DNA of 64,000 nt from Candidatus Flexicrinis proximus (GTDB lineage Bacteria; Chloroflexota; Anaerolineae; Aggregatilineales; Phototrophicaceae): positions 62,001 to 126,000 of the forward strand of contig JADJQF010000007.1 of NCBI GenBank assembly GCA_016712885.1, given 5' to 3'. The notes beneath the pieces were generated by a model. It made no database searches and was not told where the DNA came from. It saw only the letters and a program-made list of their open reading frames with translations. Shown in pieces: positions 43,237 through 52,053 of this stretch. The first letter of the stretch is position 1, and each line of letters begins with the position of its first letter. A program made the translations under genes and the position numbers.

Positions 43237-44097
43237 ATGAAAGTCGGCATCGACAGTTATTGTTTCCATCGTTTTTTCGGCGAGGTCTATGATGGACAGC
43301 CACAGCCGTCCAAGCGTATGACCATGGAAGATTTCCTGTCCTTTGCGAAGGAATGCGGCGCGGACGGCGTCTCACTCGAGTCGTGCTTCTTCCCCTCGAT
43401 GGACCCAGGTTGGTTCCGCGACCTGAAGGCGCAGCTCGACTCGTATGGTTTCGACCGGGTGTATGCGTGGGGACACCCCGACGGCCTGGAAGCAGGCAAA
43501 AACCGCGACGCCTATCACGATATGGTCAAGCAAATCGACAACGCCGTGATGATCGGCGCCGATGTGATGCGCGTGGTCGGCAGCAGCCTGATGTTCCGTC
43601 ATGAGCCGCATCAACCGCAGCTCGACATCCTTTCGGCGTGGTTCAAAGAAGCCGTCAAGGTCGCTGAAGACAAGGGCGTCAAGCTGGCCGTTGAGAACCA
43701 CATTGATTACACCGCCGCCGAGTGCCTCTGGCTCATCGAATCGGTCGGGTCGCCCAATTTCGGTCTGAACTTCGACACCGGCAACTTCCTGCGTCTGCTG
43801 GACGATCCCGTGCGCGGGATGGAAAAGCTCGCCAAATACACCTTCGCGACGCATATCAAAGACCTGAAAGTGCGTAAGGGTGCTTCGCCCACCGACTGGT
43901 TCTTCTTCAGCAGCACGCCGGTCGGCGACGGTCTGGTCGACAACCAGAAGCTGGCCCAGCTCCTGAAGGATGCCAACTACAAGGGCTTCCTGGCGGTGGA
44001 GACGGATCATCTACATCCCGATTATCACTACGATGAACACGCCGCCGTGCGCCAAAGTGTCGCCAATCTTAAGCAAATCGCGGCAAACTTAAGATAG
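43237..44097 (+). CDS. Sugar phosphate isomerase/epimerase (xylose isomerase-like TIM barrel)
   Basis: A 286-residue TIM barrel of the AP_endonuc_2 family. Metal ligands fit AVENHIDYT (Glu), NFDTGNFL (Asp), ATHIKDLK (His) and LAVETDHLH (Glu). The start at 43237 has GAGGAGAT upstream; an in-frame start at 43201 adds unrelated polar residues. It may epimerise or dehydrate a keto sugar or inosose formed by the neighbouring Gfo/Idh/MocA oxidoreductase. Confidence 0.8.
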   Translation: MKVGIDSYCFHRFFGEVYDGQPQPSKRMTMEDFLSFAKECGADGVSLESCFFPSMDPGWFRDLKAQLDSYGFDRVYAWGHPDGLEAGKNRDAYHDMVKQIDNAVMIGADVMRVVGSSLMFRHEPHQPQLDILSAWFKEAVKVAEDKGVKLAVENHIDYTAAECLWLIESVGSPNFGLNFDTGNFLRLLDDPVRGMEKLAKYTFATHIKDLKVRKGASPTDWFFFSSTPVGDGLVDNQKLAQLLKDANYKGFLAVETDHLHPDYHYDEHAAVRQSVANLKQIAANLR

Positions 44098-44171
44098 ACG
44101 GCAGGGGCGCATAGACCCTTGCGGGGTGCCGGAGACGACACTCCCGACGATCATTTGAGAGGAGTAGGGTT

Positions 44172-45329
44172 GTGAAAACACTCAATGTAGCGATTATCGG
44201 CACTAAATTTATGGGCAAGGCCCACAGCAATGCATGGCTCAATTCGCCGCACTTCTTCGACATGCCCGCCCGGCCTGTCCTGAAGGTCGCGTGCGGCCAG
44301 GACCGCGAAGCGCTGGCTCAGTTCGCCACGACCTGGGGCTGGGAGGAGATCGAAACTGACTGGCGTAAGGTCGTCGCCCGGCCGGATATCGACATCATCG
44401 ACATCAGCCTGCCGCAGAACCTGCATCATGAAGTCGCGCTCGCGGCCGCCAAAGCCGGTAAGCACATCTTCTGCGAGAAGCCGATCGCCATGAACCTCCA
44501 GCAAGCCGAAGAAATGCTGGCTGCGGCACAGGCGGCAGGCATTGTGCACTATCTCAACCACAACTACCGGCGCGTTCCAGCCGTCATGCTGGCCCGGCAG
44601 CTGATTGACGAGGGCCGGATCGGCACGATTTATCACTGGCGCGGGGCATACCTCCAGTCGTGGATCATGGACCCGAACTTTCCGCTCACCTGGCATCTGC
44701 GTAAGGAGACCGCCGGCGCGGGTCCGAACATCGACCTCAACAGCCACAGCGTCGACCTCGCGCGCTTCCTGGTGGGAGACATCAGCGAAGTCACGGCGAT
44801 GACGGCGAATTTCATCACCGAGCGTCCGCTGCCCGGTAAAGGCGCAGCGACGTTCAGCGCCGGCAGCGGCGAAGCTACCGAGATGGGCAAAGTCACCGTC
44901 GAAGATGCCGCGTTCCTGGTCGTGCGCTTTGCAAACGGCGCGCTCGGCTCGTTCGATACCAGCCGCTTTGCGACCGGTCGCAAGAACCACAACACGTTTG
45001 AAATCTACGGCAGCAAGGGCGCGATCCTGTTCGATCTGGAGCGGATGAACGAGCTTCAGTTCTTCTCGGAGGACGACCCCGCCCATGCGCAGGGCTTCCG
45101 CACCATCCTGGCGACCGAAGGCGTGCATGCCTACGTCTCCAACTGGTGGCCTCCCGGTCATACCATCGGCTATGAACACGAATTCCATCACGCCGTAGTT
45201 GATTTCGTGAAGGCCATCGTCAGCGGCAGCGAAATCCGGCCGAACTTTGTCGATGGCGTGGCCGAAACGAAAGTGCTGGAAGCGGCGCTGAAGAGCGCGG
45301 AAACCGGCCAGCGCGTCAGCATCAGCTAG
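44172..45329 (+). CDS. Gfo/Idh/MocA-family oxidoreductase
   Basis: A 385-residue NAD(P)-dependent sugar or cyclitol dehydrogenase. The nucleotide fold starts VAIIGTKFMGKAHSNAW. The catalytic lysine is in CEKPIAMN near residue 100, and the substrate site has NHNYRRVPAVML and GPNIDLNSHSVDLARFLVGD. The start is GTG with GAGAGGAG upstream. The TAG stop is inside the terminal repeat of the structured element that follows. Substrate unknown. Confidence 0.87.
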   Translation: MKTLNVAIIGTKFMGKAHSNAWLNSPHFFDMPARPVLKVACGQDREALAQFATTWGWEEIETDWRKVVARPDIDIIDISLPQNLHHEVALAAAKAGKHIFCEKPIAMNLQQAEEMLAAAQAAGIVHYLNHNYRRVPAVMLARQLIDEGRIGTIYHWRGAYLQSWIMDPNFPLTWHLRKETAGAGPNIDLNSHSVDLARFLVGDISEVTAMTANFITERPLPGKGAATFSAGSGEATEMGKVTVEDAAFLVVRFANGALGSFDTSRFATGRKNHNTFEIYGSKGAILFDLERMNELQFFSEDDPAHAQGFRTILATEGVHAYVSNWWPPGHTIGYEHEFHHAVVDFVKAIVSGSEIRPNFVDGVAETKVLEAALKSAETGQRVSIS

Positions 45330-45513
45330 AAGCTGTTATGCACTGGGTTTGTGGAGGCGCTGCCTCCACACCTCCGCGAGGGATTTACGCCCCTCGACCC
45401 CTCATCGGCGATCTTGTGGCGCTCACGCCACAAAATCGCAGTCCGAGGCGCAGGAGTGCAAACTCCCACCCCGGGGGGATGGGACTCCATCGAAAGTGCA
45501 TAGCAGGTTCTAG
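45326..45513 (+). repeat. Structured stop-codon repeat, copy A (reference copy)
   Basis: 188 bases bounded by CTAG at each end; the left CTAG includes the stop codon of the upstream gene. The terminal repeats read CTAGAAGCTGTTATGCACT and, on the other strand, CTAGAACCTGCTATGCACT. Between them lie GTGGAGGC-GCT-GCCTCCAC, CGAGGG...CCCTCG, a central GCGAT-CTTGTGGCG...CGCCACAA-AATCGC hairpin, GGAGT-GCAA-ACTCC, and a GATGG/CCATC stem. No coding potential was found. Confidence 0.85.
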
Positions 45514-45641
45514 GCAGTACCCGCTGGTTTCCAGGGTCCCCTCTGCCGCACATACCACGCAAGAGTGGGGGGAAGCCCTGGAAACTGGGGCAGTCGTCAA
45601 CACAGCGACGGGCAGGGAAACCCCTGCCCAGTGGAGCGGAT
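45514..45641 (+). other. Leader of the FGGY kinase gene with two hairpins
   Basis: GTTTCCAGGG (45527-45536) pairs with CCCTGGAAAC (45576-45585). A second stem, GGGCAGGG (45610-45617) with CCCTGCCC (45622-45629), ends shortly before the ribosome site GTGGAGCGG. These may attenuate or protect the message after the structured repeat. Confidence 0.5.
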
Positions 45642-47171
45642 ATGACGGAGCAGTATCTCATCGGCGTGGATCTGGGCACCGGCGCGACCAAAGCGGCCTT
45701 ATACCGGCGCGACGGCACGCTGGTTGCCGAGGCCATGCTGGAAGTGCCGATCCATCACCAGCCCGGCGTGGTGACGCAGGACATGGACGATTTCTACACT
45801 ACGGCGTGTCGTGCGATCCGGATGTGTATCGAACAGAGCGGCATCGACCCGCGCCGGATCGCCGCCGTCGGATTCGACAGCCAGATGGCGGGTGTCGGCG
45901 CATTGGACGAGTCGTTCCGGTCCGCCGCGCCTTTCGACAGCTGGCTCGATATGCGCTGCCAGCCGTATATCGATTACCTCGCCGCGAACCATGCCGATGC
46001 GATTACGCGGCTGACCGGCTGCCCGCCAACCTGTGATCACGGCCCCAAAATCATGTGGTCGCGCGACACACAGCCGGACGTTTACCGCCGCACGGCCAAA
46101 TTCGTGATGCCGTCCTGTTATGTGGCGGGTCGCATGGCGCGCCTCAAGCCTGACGATGCTTTCATCGACTACACCTTCATTCACTTTTCCGCACTCAGCG
46201 ATGCCCAGCAGGGATCATGGTCTTCGCATCTGATCGATGTGCTGGGCGTGGACGGCGCAAAACTGCCGCGCATCGTTGCGCCGTGGACGGTCATCGGCGA
46301 AGTCCGCGAGGAGGCCGCACGCGACTCCGGCCTTGCGGTCGGCACGCCGTTGGTGGCCGGCGCCGGAGATACAGCCGCGGGGGCGCTGGGCGCGGGCATC
46401 GTAAAACCGGGGATGCTGTTCGATACGGCAGGGACGGCCTCGGTTCTGGCGGCCTCCACCGATCAATTCTGCGCAGACACAGCCAACGGCGCGCTGCTCG
46501 TGATGCGCTCGGTGATCGACGGCTTGTGGACGCCGCTCGCCTACATTGCCGGGGGCGGGCTGGCCCTGCGCTGGTTCCGAGACACGTTCTACGATTCGCC
46601 GGAAACCGATGCGTACGAACGGATGGGCGCCGATGCCGCGGCCATCGCACCCGGCGCAGACGGCTTATTTTTCTCGCCGCACCTCAACGGGCGGATCTGC
46701 CCCGCCAACCCTCACATGCGCGGGGCATGGGTCGGCTTTACCTGGGGGCATACGCGCGCGCATTTCTACCGCGCAATCCTGGAGGGCGTCGCCTTCGAAT
46801 ACGCCTATTACCTGCGAATCCTGCGCGAACTGCTTCCCGGCCTGGCCCTCACCGAGGCACGCGTGATCGGCGGCGGGGCAAAAAGCGCCGTCTGGAATCA
46901 GATCAAGGCGGACGTGCTGGGCGTACCGGTCCAGCGCCTCCAGCGAAGCGAGTTCGCCACCTGGGGCAGCGCGCTGATCGCCGGCCACGGCGTCGGTTTA
47001 TATCCCGATCTGGTCGAAGCCGCGCAGAACTCCGCGCGCCCTGACGGAAACCCATTTATCAACCGCCCCGACCAAACTGCGCTCTACGCGCCGCTGGTCA
47101 AACAATACATCTCGTGGCAGGGCACATTCAGCACCGTATTCAGGGAGAACGGGGGAACGGCCGATGCCTGA
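45642..47171 (+). CDS. FGGY-family carbohydrate kinase
   Basis: A 509-residue sugar kinase. The first ATP-loop is GVDLGTGATKAALYRRDG, VGFDSQMAGVGAL lies near residue 85, and VAGAGDTAAGALGAG and VIGGGAKSAVWNQIKADVLG form the second domain. It is about 20 residues longer than the kinase at 8261 and clearly different in sequence. It should phosphorylate the ketose or alditol produced by the operon. Its TGA coincides with the left end of copy B of the structured repeat. Confidence 0.87.
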   Translation: MTEQYLIGVDLGTGATKAALYRRDGTLVAEAMLEVPIHHQPGVVTQDMDDFYTTACRAIRMCIEQSGIDPRRIAAVGFDSQMAGVGALDESFRSAAPFDSWLDMRCQPYIDYLAANHADAITRLTGCPPTCDHGPKIMWSRDTQPDVYRRTAKFVMPSCYVAGRMARLKPDDAFIDYTFIHFSALSDAQQGSWSSHLIDVLGVDGAKLPRIVAPWTVIGEVREEAARDSGLAVGTPLVAGAGDTAAGALGAGIVKPGMLFDTAGTASVLAASTDQFCADTANGALLVMRSVIDGLWTPLAYIAGGGLALRWFRDTFYDSPETDAYERMGADAAAIAPGADGLFFSPHLNGRICPANPHMRGAWVGFTWGHTRAHFYRAILEGVAFEYAYYLRILRELLPGLALTEARVIGGGAKSAVWNQIKADVLGVPVQRLQRSEFATWGSALIAGHGVGLYPDLVEAAQNSARPDGNPFINRPDQTALYAPLVKQYISWQGTFSTVFRENGGTADA

Positions 47172-47321
47172 AAGCGGTTCTGCACTTAGATTGCGGAGGT
47201 GCTGCCTCCACAGCTCCGCGAAGGACTTGCGCCCCGCGGCCCCTTATCGTGAGGTGCAGGAGTTTGCACTCCTGCCGGGGTCTGGGGTGGAACTCCAACA
47301 AAAGCGCATAACACGCTCTGA
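47168..47321 (+). repeat. Structured stop-codon repeat, copy B
   Basis: 154 bases bounded by CTGA at each end, the left one containing the kinase stop codon. It has GCGGAGGT-GCT-GCCTCCAC (one mismatch, one wobble), a GGACTTGCGCCCC segment, no central variable hairpin, a perfect GCAGGAGT-TTGC-ACTCCTGC stem, and the TGGGGTGGAACTCCA end. The right end reads GCGCATAACACGCTCTGA. Confidence 0.75.
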
Positions 47322-47401
47322 TCACTCGCTGGCAGGCCGGTATTCTACGGGTCCCAGAGCTAACTTCTTCCAAGCCACGGCAGCGCTAAAAAGGATCAAC
47401 C

Positions 47402-48442
47402 ATGAATCGCAGGATTAAGGTCTGTCTGGTCGGTGCGGGACGCGCAGGGAAGGTCCACGCGGCCACCCTCACGCGCTATCTCCCGGGTGCCGAGGCCGTC
47501 GGGATTGTCGATGCCGTGCCCGAAGCGCTCAATACGATGGGCAATGAATTCGGCATCCCGGCGCGCTTCGCCTCCCTGGACCAGGCCATCGTCGGGCTGG
47601 ACTTCGACGCGGTGGTCATCACCACACCGACATTTACGCACAAGAGCCTGGCTGTCACGGCGGCAAACGCCGGCAAGCACGTCTTTGTCGAGAAGCCGAT
47701 GGCGATGAACCTGGCCGAGTGCGACGCCATGATCAACGCTGCCAGGCGCACCGAAGTCGTGCTGCAGCTTGGCTTCATGCGACGCTTCCCCCCGGAATTC
47801 GTGGCCGCCTATCAGCGGATCGAGGCCGGCGAAATCGGTACGCCCATGCTGGTCAAGTCGCTCACCCATGGCCCCGGCCTGCCGCCGCCCTGGGCGCGCG
47901 ACCTGCATACATCAAACGGGATGCTGGCCGAGGTCAACAGCCACGACTGGGACTGTGTCCGCTGGCTGATGGGCAGCAACCCGACTCGTGTCTACGCCGA
48001 AGTCGCCAACTTCAAAGGCGCGGCGCGTGGGGTCGATACGCCGAACTTTTACGACACGGCGATCGTCAACATCAAATTCGAAAGCGGCGGCCTGGGCAGT
48101 ATCAGCGGGGTATGCCCATGTGACTACGGCTACGACGCGCGCGTCGAGATCATCGGTGAAAAGGGCATTATGCAGATCGGCCAAATGGAAGGACAGCCGA
48201 TCGTCGTTTGCACTGACCGTGATCACGGTCTCGTTCAGCCGATATTCCGCACCTGGCCGCAGCGCTTCGAATGGGCCTACATCCGTGAAATGGAACACTT
48301 TATCGAGTGTATTCGCGCGGGCAGCCCGCCGGCAGCCGGGGGTGACGAGGGCCGTTGGGCGGTGGCCTGCGTGCTCGCCGGGACGCGCTCGCTGCTTGAA
48401 GAACGTCCGGTGAAACTGAGCGAGATATTCGAGGCCGTATGA
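47402..48442 (+). CDS. Gfo/Idh/MocA-family oxidoreductase (inositol dehydrogenase-like)
   Basis: A 346-residue NAD(P)-dependent dehydrogenase. CLVGAGRAGKVHAATL is the nucleotide loop, VEKPMAMNLAECD carries the catalytic lysine, and MRRFPPEFVAAYQRI with NSHDWDCVRWLMGS forms the substrate site, as in myo-inositol 2-dehydrogenases. AAGGA precedes the ATG. It overlaps the next gene by four bases (ATGA). It may oxidise a cyclitol or sugar; not certain. Confidence 0.85.
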   Translation: MNRRIKVCLVGAGRAGKVHAATLTRYLPGAEAVGIVDAVPEALNTMGNEFGIPARFASLDQAIVGLDFDAVVITTPTFTHKSLAVTAANAGKHVFVEKPMAMNLAECDAMINAARRTEVVLQLGFMRRFPPEFVAAYQRIEAGEIGTPMLVKSLTHGPGLPPPWARDLHTSNGMLAEVNSHDWDCVRWLMGSNPTRVYAEVANFKGAARGVDTPNFYDTAIVNIKFESGGLGSISGVCPCDYGYDARVEIIGEKGIMQIGQMEGQPIVVCTDRDHGLVQPIFRTWPQRFEWAYIREMEHFIECIRAGSPPAAGGDEGRWAVACVLAGTRSLLEERPVKLSEIFEAV

Positions 48443-49482
48443 CCGCTACGATGCTTGCCGCCGTCTACCATGGCCCGAACGACCTGCGCGTTGAAACGCG
48501 CGCCCTGCCTGAAATCGGCCCAGGGGACGTGCTGCTCAAGGTCGAGACCGCGACCATCTGCGGCACTGATCTGCGCATTCTCAGCGGTGGGCATCGCAAA
48601 TACCCCGATGGCACCGTTCGCGTGCCGGGCCATGAGGTCGTCGGCCACATCGCCGCGGTGGGGCGCGACGCCGCCGGTATCGCCGCCGGCCAGCGCGTGT
48701 TCGTTGCCCCCAATATGTCGGTCGGCTTCTCGCGTGAAGCCATTCGCGGCGACAACAACCTGAGCACGCAGTTCGCGGCATTCGGCATCACGGACGACGG
48801 CGCATTCGCCGAATATATGCGTGTCCCGTCTGCCGCCGTTCTGCAGGGCAACCTGATCCCCATCCCTGAGGATTTCGACGCGGCGGCAGCCTCGCTGATC
48901 GAGCCATTCGCCTGCGTCCTGCGCGGGCAGAACCCCCTGCACATTCAGGTGGGCGAGTCGGTCGTCGTCATGGGCGCCGGGCCGATTGGGGTGATGCATG
49001 TGATGCTGGCACGCCTGCACGGCGCGGGACGTGTGATTGTCAGCGAGCCGCAGGCGGAACGTCGCGCCCAGGCGCTCCAATTCGGCGCGGATGCTGCCGT
49101 CGCGCCTGATCAATTGGCCGAGATTGTCGGCCCGCACGGCGCCGATGTCATCATCGCGGCCACACCCGTCCACGCCGCCATGGAATCGGCCATTCAGCTC
49201 GCGGCGATCGGCGGCCGGATCAATTTCTTCGGAGGTTTACCCAAAGACAAGCCGCATATCACGCTTGATGCGAATGCCGTCCATTACAAGGAACTGGTTG
49301 TCACCGGCACGACGGCGTGCAGCACCGCCGACTGCCACCGCGCCGCCGATATTGTCCTCGCGCGCCGTGTAAACCTCGCCCCGCTGGTGACGGCACGCTT
49401 CCCGCTCGCGCAGGCCGTCGAAGCCTTCGAGGTCGCCAAAGACCGCAAGACGCTCAAAGTGGCATTGGTGCCAGGGCCGTGA
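48439..49482 (+). CDS. Zinc-type MDR alcohol dehydrogenase (sorbitol/threonine dehydrogenase-like)
   Basis: A 347-residue medium-chain dehydrogenase. The catalytic zinc ligands are in TICGTDLRI and VPGHEVVGHI; VMGAGPIGVMHVMLARL is the NAD loop. The structural-zinc loop normally containing four cysteines is missing (FVAPNMSVGFSREAIRGDNN instead), as in some polyol dehydrogenases. It starts by ATGA overlap and ends one base before the next start. Likely a polyol or sugar dehydrogenase. Confidence 0.85.
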   Translation: MTATMLAAVYHGPNDLRVETRALPEIGPGDVLLKVETATICGTDLRILSGGHRKYPDGTVRVPGHEVVGHIAAVGRDAAGIAAGQRVFVAPNMSVGFSREAIRGDNNLSTQFAAFGITDDGAFAEYMRVPSAAVLQGNLIPIPEDFDAAAASLIEPFACVLRGQNPLHIQVGESVVVMGAGPIGVMHVMLARLHGAGRVIVSEPQAERRAQALQFGADAAVAPDQLAEIVGPHGADVIIAATPVHAAMESAIQLAAIGGRINFFGGLPKDKPHITLDANAVHYKELVVTGTTACSTADCHRAADIVLARRVNLAPLVTARFPLAQAVEAFEVAKDRKTLKVALVPGP

Positions 49483-49483
49483 T

Positions 49484-50410
49484 ATGAACCTGATGTCCGT
49501 CACCGGCCCGGTTGAGACTGACGCGATTTCGCTGGCAGATGCGCATAATCATCTGTGGATTGCGCCTGCCGCCGACGCGGAAGCCGGTGCGCCCGCGCTG
49601 ATGGATTTCGCGCAGAGGTTGGCGGAATTGAAGGTCTTCCGGGAATCAGCCGCGCGGAACCAGCCTGCCGGCTGCGTCCAGTTCGACTGCCAGCCGGGCG
49701 GGTTCGGGCGGGATGCCCGGATGCTACGCGCGATGTCGGAAGAGTCCGGCGTGACGATCGTCTGTTGTACCGGCTATCACCTCAGAAAATACGGGCCCTC
49801 ACATTGGCTGTGGACGGCCAGCGCCGCCGATGCCGCCGCGCACTTCATCCGAGAACTATCCACCGGCGTAGACGAATCGCCGCCGGAAACGCCCATCCGC
49901 GCCGGTTTCATCAAGATCGCCTTCGAGCAGGACCCGCACTCGACCCCGCCCGCCCTGATTGCGGCCGTTGGAGCGGCCGTACAGGCGACCGGCTGTGCGG
50001 TTGAGGTCCATACCGAGCGCGGCATGGCTGCCGAACAAATCCTCCCGCTGCTGGTCTCCCACGGAATCCCCGCGGACCGCATCGTCCTGTGCCACATGGA
50101 CAAACGCCGCGACCTCGCGCTGCACCGCGACCTGATCGCTGCCGGGGCACTGCTCGAATACGATACGTTCACGCGGACAGGCAAATACGGGTCGCCATTC
50201 CCGTTCTGGTCACAGGCGTTCGGGGCCGGAATGGAAGACGGTATCGCGATCGCAACCGACATGGCCGAGGCGCGCTCGGAAGAGGCCGGCGAGGCGCTTG
50301 CCCGGCTGCGCGCGGTCATGGCCGAGCAGGCCGTGGCCGGGCGCGAAGCCATCCAAAAAGCGACCTGCCGGAATATCGTTCAGCGTTTGGCACTGCGAAA
50401 GGCACTATAA
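49484..50410 (+). CDS. Phosphotriesterase-family metallohydrolase, probable sugar lactonase
   Basis: A 308-residue amidohydrolase-superfamily barrel. The binuclear metal site is visible: HxH in LADAHNHLWI, the bridging Lys in GFIKIAFEQD, and His residues in EVHTERG and LCHMDKRRD, with Asp in IATDMAEAR. Lactonases of this family hydrolyse sugar lactones, fitting a lactone made by the neighbouring dehydrogenases. Only one base separates it from the adh stop. Confidence 0.75.
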   Translation: MNLMSVTGPVETDAISLADAHNHLWIAPAADAEAGAPALMDFAQRLAELKVFRESAARNQPAGCVQFDCQPGGFGRDARMLRAMSEESGVTIVCCTGYHLRKYGPSHWLWTASAADAAAHFIRELSTGVDESPPETPIRAGFIKIAFEQDPHSTPPALIAAVGAAVQATGCAVEVHTERGMAAEQILPLLVSHGIPADRIVLCHMDKRRDLALHRDLIAAGALLEYDTFTRTGKYGSPFPFWSQAFGAGMEDGIAIATDMAEARSEEAGEALARLRAVMAEQAVAGREAIQKATCRNIVQRLALRKAL

Positions 50411-50412
50411 AG

Positions 50413-50988
50413 ATGAAAAACCGTCCGTTTACCTTTGACCTGCCGGCAGGAAGCTTTATTCCTTCGGAGTACGACAATCACATCGAGCGCCGGCTGTCCG
50501 CGATGCGCGGCATGTACGCGGATCAGGGTGCCTACGACACGCTGCTCGCGGCGGGTGACCCGTTGATGTACGAGGTTTACGAGATCAAACGCCCGGAAGT
50601 CGCCGGGGAAGTCCTGCACGGCATCAGTATCGTGCATCCCGGCAAAGTCGGCAGCGAATACAGTATGACCAAGGGGCATTTTCACACCGTGCGCGACACC
50701 GGCGAAGTCTACTACTGCCTCAAGGGCGCGGGGGCAATGGTGATGGAGACGCCGGAAGGAGACACAGCGGTCGAATACCTGTACCCGGGCCGGGTTCTCT
50801 ACGTCCTGCCCTACTGGGCGCATCGTTCGGTCAACACCGGGGCGACCGAAGACCTCATCACCTTCTTCGCCTATCCGGGCCATTCCGGGCACGACTACGG
50901 CACCATCGAGAAACTCGGCTTCCGCAAACTGCTGATCGAGCGCGACGGAAAACCAACGGTCGTCGACAACCCCAAGTGGGGCAAGTAG
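50413..50988 (+). CDS. Cupin-type glucose-6-phosphate isomerase
   Basis: A 191-residue archaeal-type phosphoglucose isomerase. GKVGSEYSMTKGHFHT and DTGEVYYCLKGAG supply the His-x-His, Glu metal site, and the second histidine is in PYWAHRSVN. The length matches the family. It is two bases from the lactonase stop, so it is clearly an operon member, unlike a housekeeping isomerase. It may act on a non-glucose sugar phosphate. Confidence 0.82.
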   Translation: MKNRPFTFDLPAGSFIPSEYDNHIERRLSAMRGMYADQGAYDTLLAAGDPLMYEVYEIKRPEVAGEVLHGISIVHPGKVGSEYSMTKGHFHTVRDTGEVYYCLKGAGAMVMETPEGDTAVEYLYPGRVLYVLPYWAHRSVNTGATEDLITFFAYPGHSGHDYGTIEKLGFRKLLIERDGKPTVVDNPKWGK

Positions 50989-51045
50989 GCAGGTTCGGCC
51001 TGTGTTTATTCACGCGTCAGCGTGAGATGCGCTACAGGGAAGATT

Positions 51046-52014
51046 ATGAACGACCTGAAATCCATGCGAGTACTCGTCACCCCCACCAGCTATGGCCGGC
51101 ACGATCCGCGGCTGCTCAGCGATCTGCGCGCTGTCGTGGGAGAGGTGGTGGTCAGCACCACCGGCAAACCGCTGACCAGCAGTGATCTGCGCGCCCTGCT
51201 GCCGGGCATTCACGGTATGATCGCCGGCCTCGATACGCTTGATGCCGCGGCACTGGCGTCCGCCGACTGCCTGCGCGTCATCGCCCGCTACGGTATCGGG
51301 GTCGAGCGCGTCGATCTGCGCGCCGCAGAGGCTCGTGGGATCGTGGTCTGCAACACCCCCGGCGCGAATTCGAACGCCGTTGCCGAGCTGACGGTCGGGT
51401 TTCTGATTGCCCTCGCCCGCGCGCTCATCCCGGCCAACACCGCGCTCAAACAGGGTTCATGGCTGCGTGTCAGCGGCGTATCGCTCGAAGGCAAGACCAT
51501 CGGTCTGATCGGTTACGGCGCGATTGGCAAGCGCGTGGCCGGGCTGATGCGTATGCTCGGCTGCACGGTCATCGCCCATGACCCGTATGTCCCGGACGCC
51601 ACCATGCGCGAAGCGCAGGTCGTCCCCGCCTCGCTGGATGACTTGCTGCGACAGAGTGATTATGTCTCGCTGCATCTGCCGGTTACGGACGACACGCGCG
51701 GCATGGTCAACACAGCCTTTCTGTCGCAGATGAAGCGCGGCGCGTCCCTCATCAATACCGCGCGCGGCGAACTGATCGACGACGACGCGCTGATTGAAGC
51801 GTTGAACACCGGCCAGCTCGGCGGCGCGGCCCTCGACGCCTTCACGCGTGAGCCGCCCGCCCCCGACGATGCCTTGATTGTGCATCCCAACGTAATCGTC
51901 ACCCCCCATATCGGCGGCAATACCGACAGCGCGACCAACGCGATGGGCTGGATGGCGCTTCAGGAATGTCTGGCGGTGCTGCGCGGAGAACCCCCGCAGC
52001 ACCGTGTGATCTGA
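51046..52014 (+). CDS. D-isomer specific 2-hydroxyacid dehydrogenase
   Basis: A 322-residue NAD-dependent dehydrogenase similar to phosphoglycerate and hydroxypyruvate reductases. The catalytic Arg is in IARYGIGVERVD, the NAD loop is GLIGYGAIGKRVAGLMRM, NTARGELIDDDAL and the catalytic His in TPHIGGNTD follow. AGGGAAG precedes the ATG at 51046; an in-frame start at 51022 is less likely. It may interconvert a 2-keto acid and 2-hydroxy acid generated by the pathway. Confidence 0.85.
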   Translation: MNDLKSMRVLVTPTSYGRHDPRLLSDLRAVVGEVVVSTTGKPLTSSDLRALLPGIHGMIAGLDTLDAAALASADCLRVIARYGIGVERVDLRAAEARGIVVCNTPGANSNAVAELTVGFLIALARALIPANTALKQGSWLRVSGVSLEGKTIGLIGYGAIGKRVAGLMRMLGCTVIAHDPYVPDATMREAQVVPASLDDLLRQSDYVSLHLPVTDDTRGMVNTAFLSQMKRGASLINTARGELIDDDALIEALNTGQLGGAALDAFTREPPAPDDALIVHPNVIVTPHIGGNTDSATNAMGWMALQECLAVLRGEPPQHRVI

Positions 52015-52053
52015 AAGGTGTTACAGGTTGTCGCCTCGCGAAAGCTAATTCCT

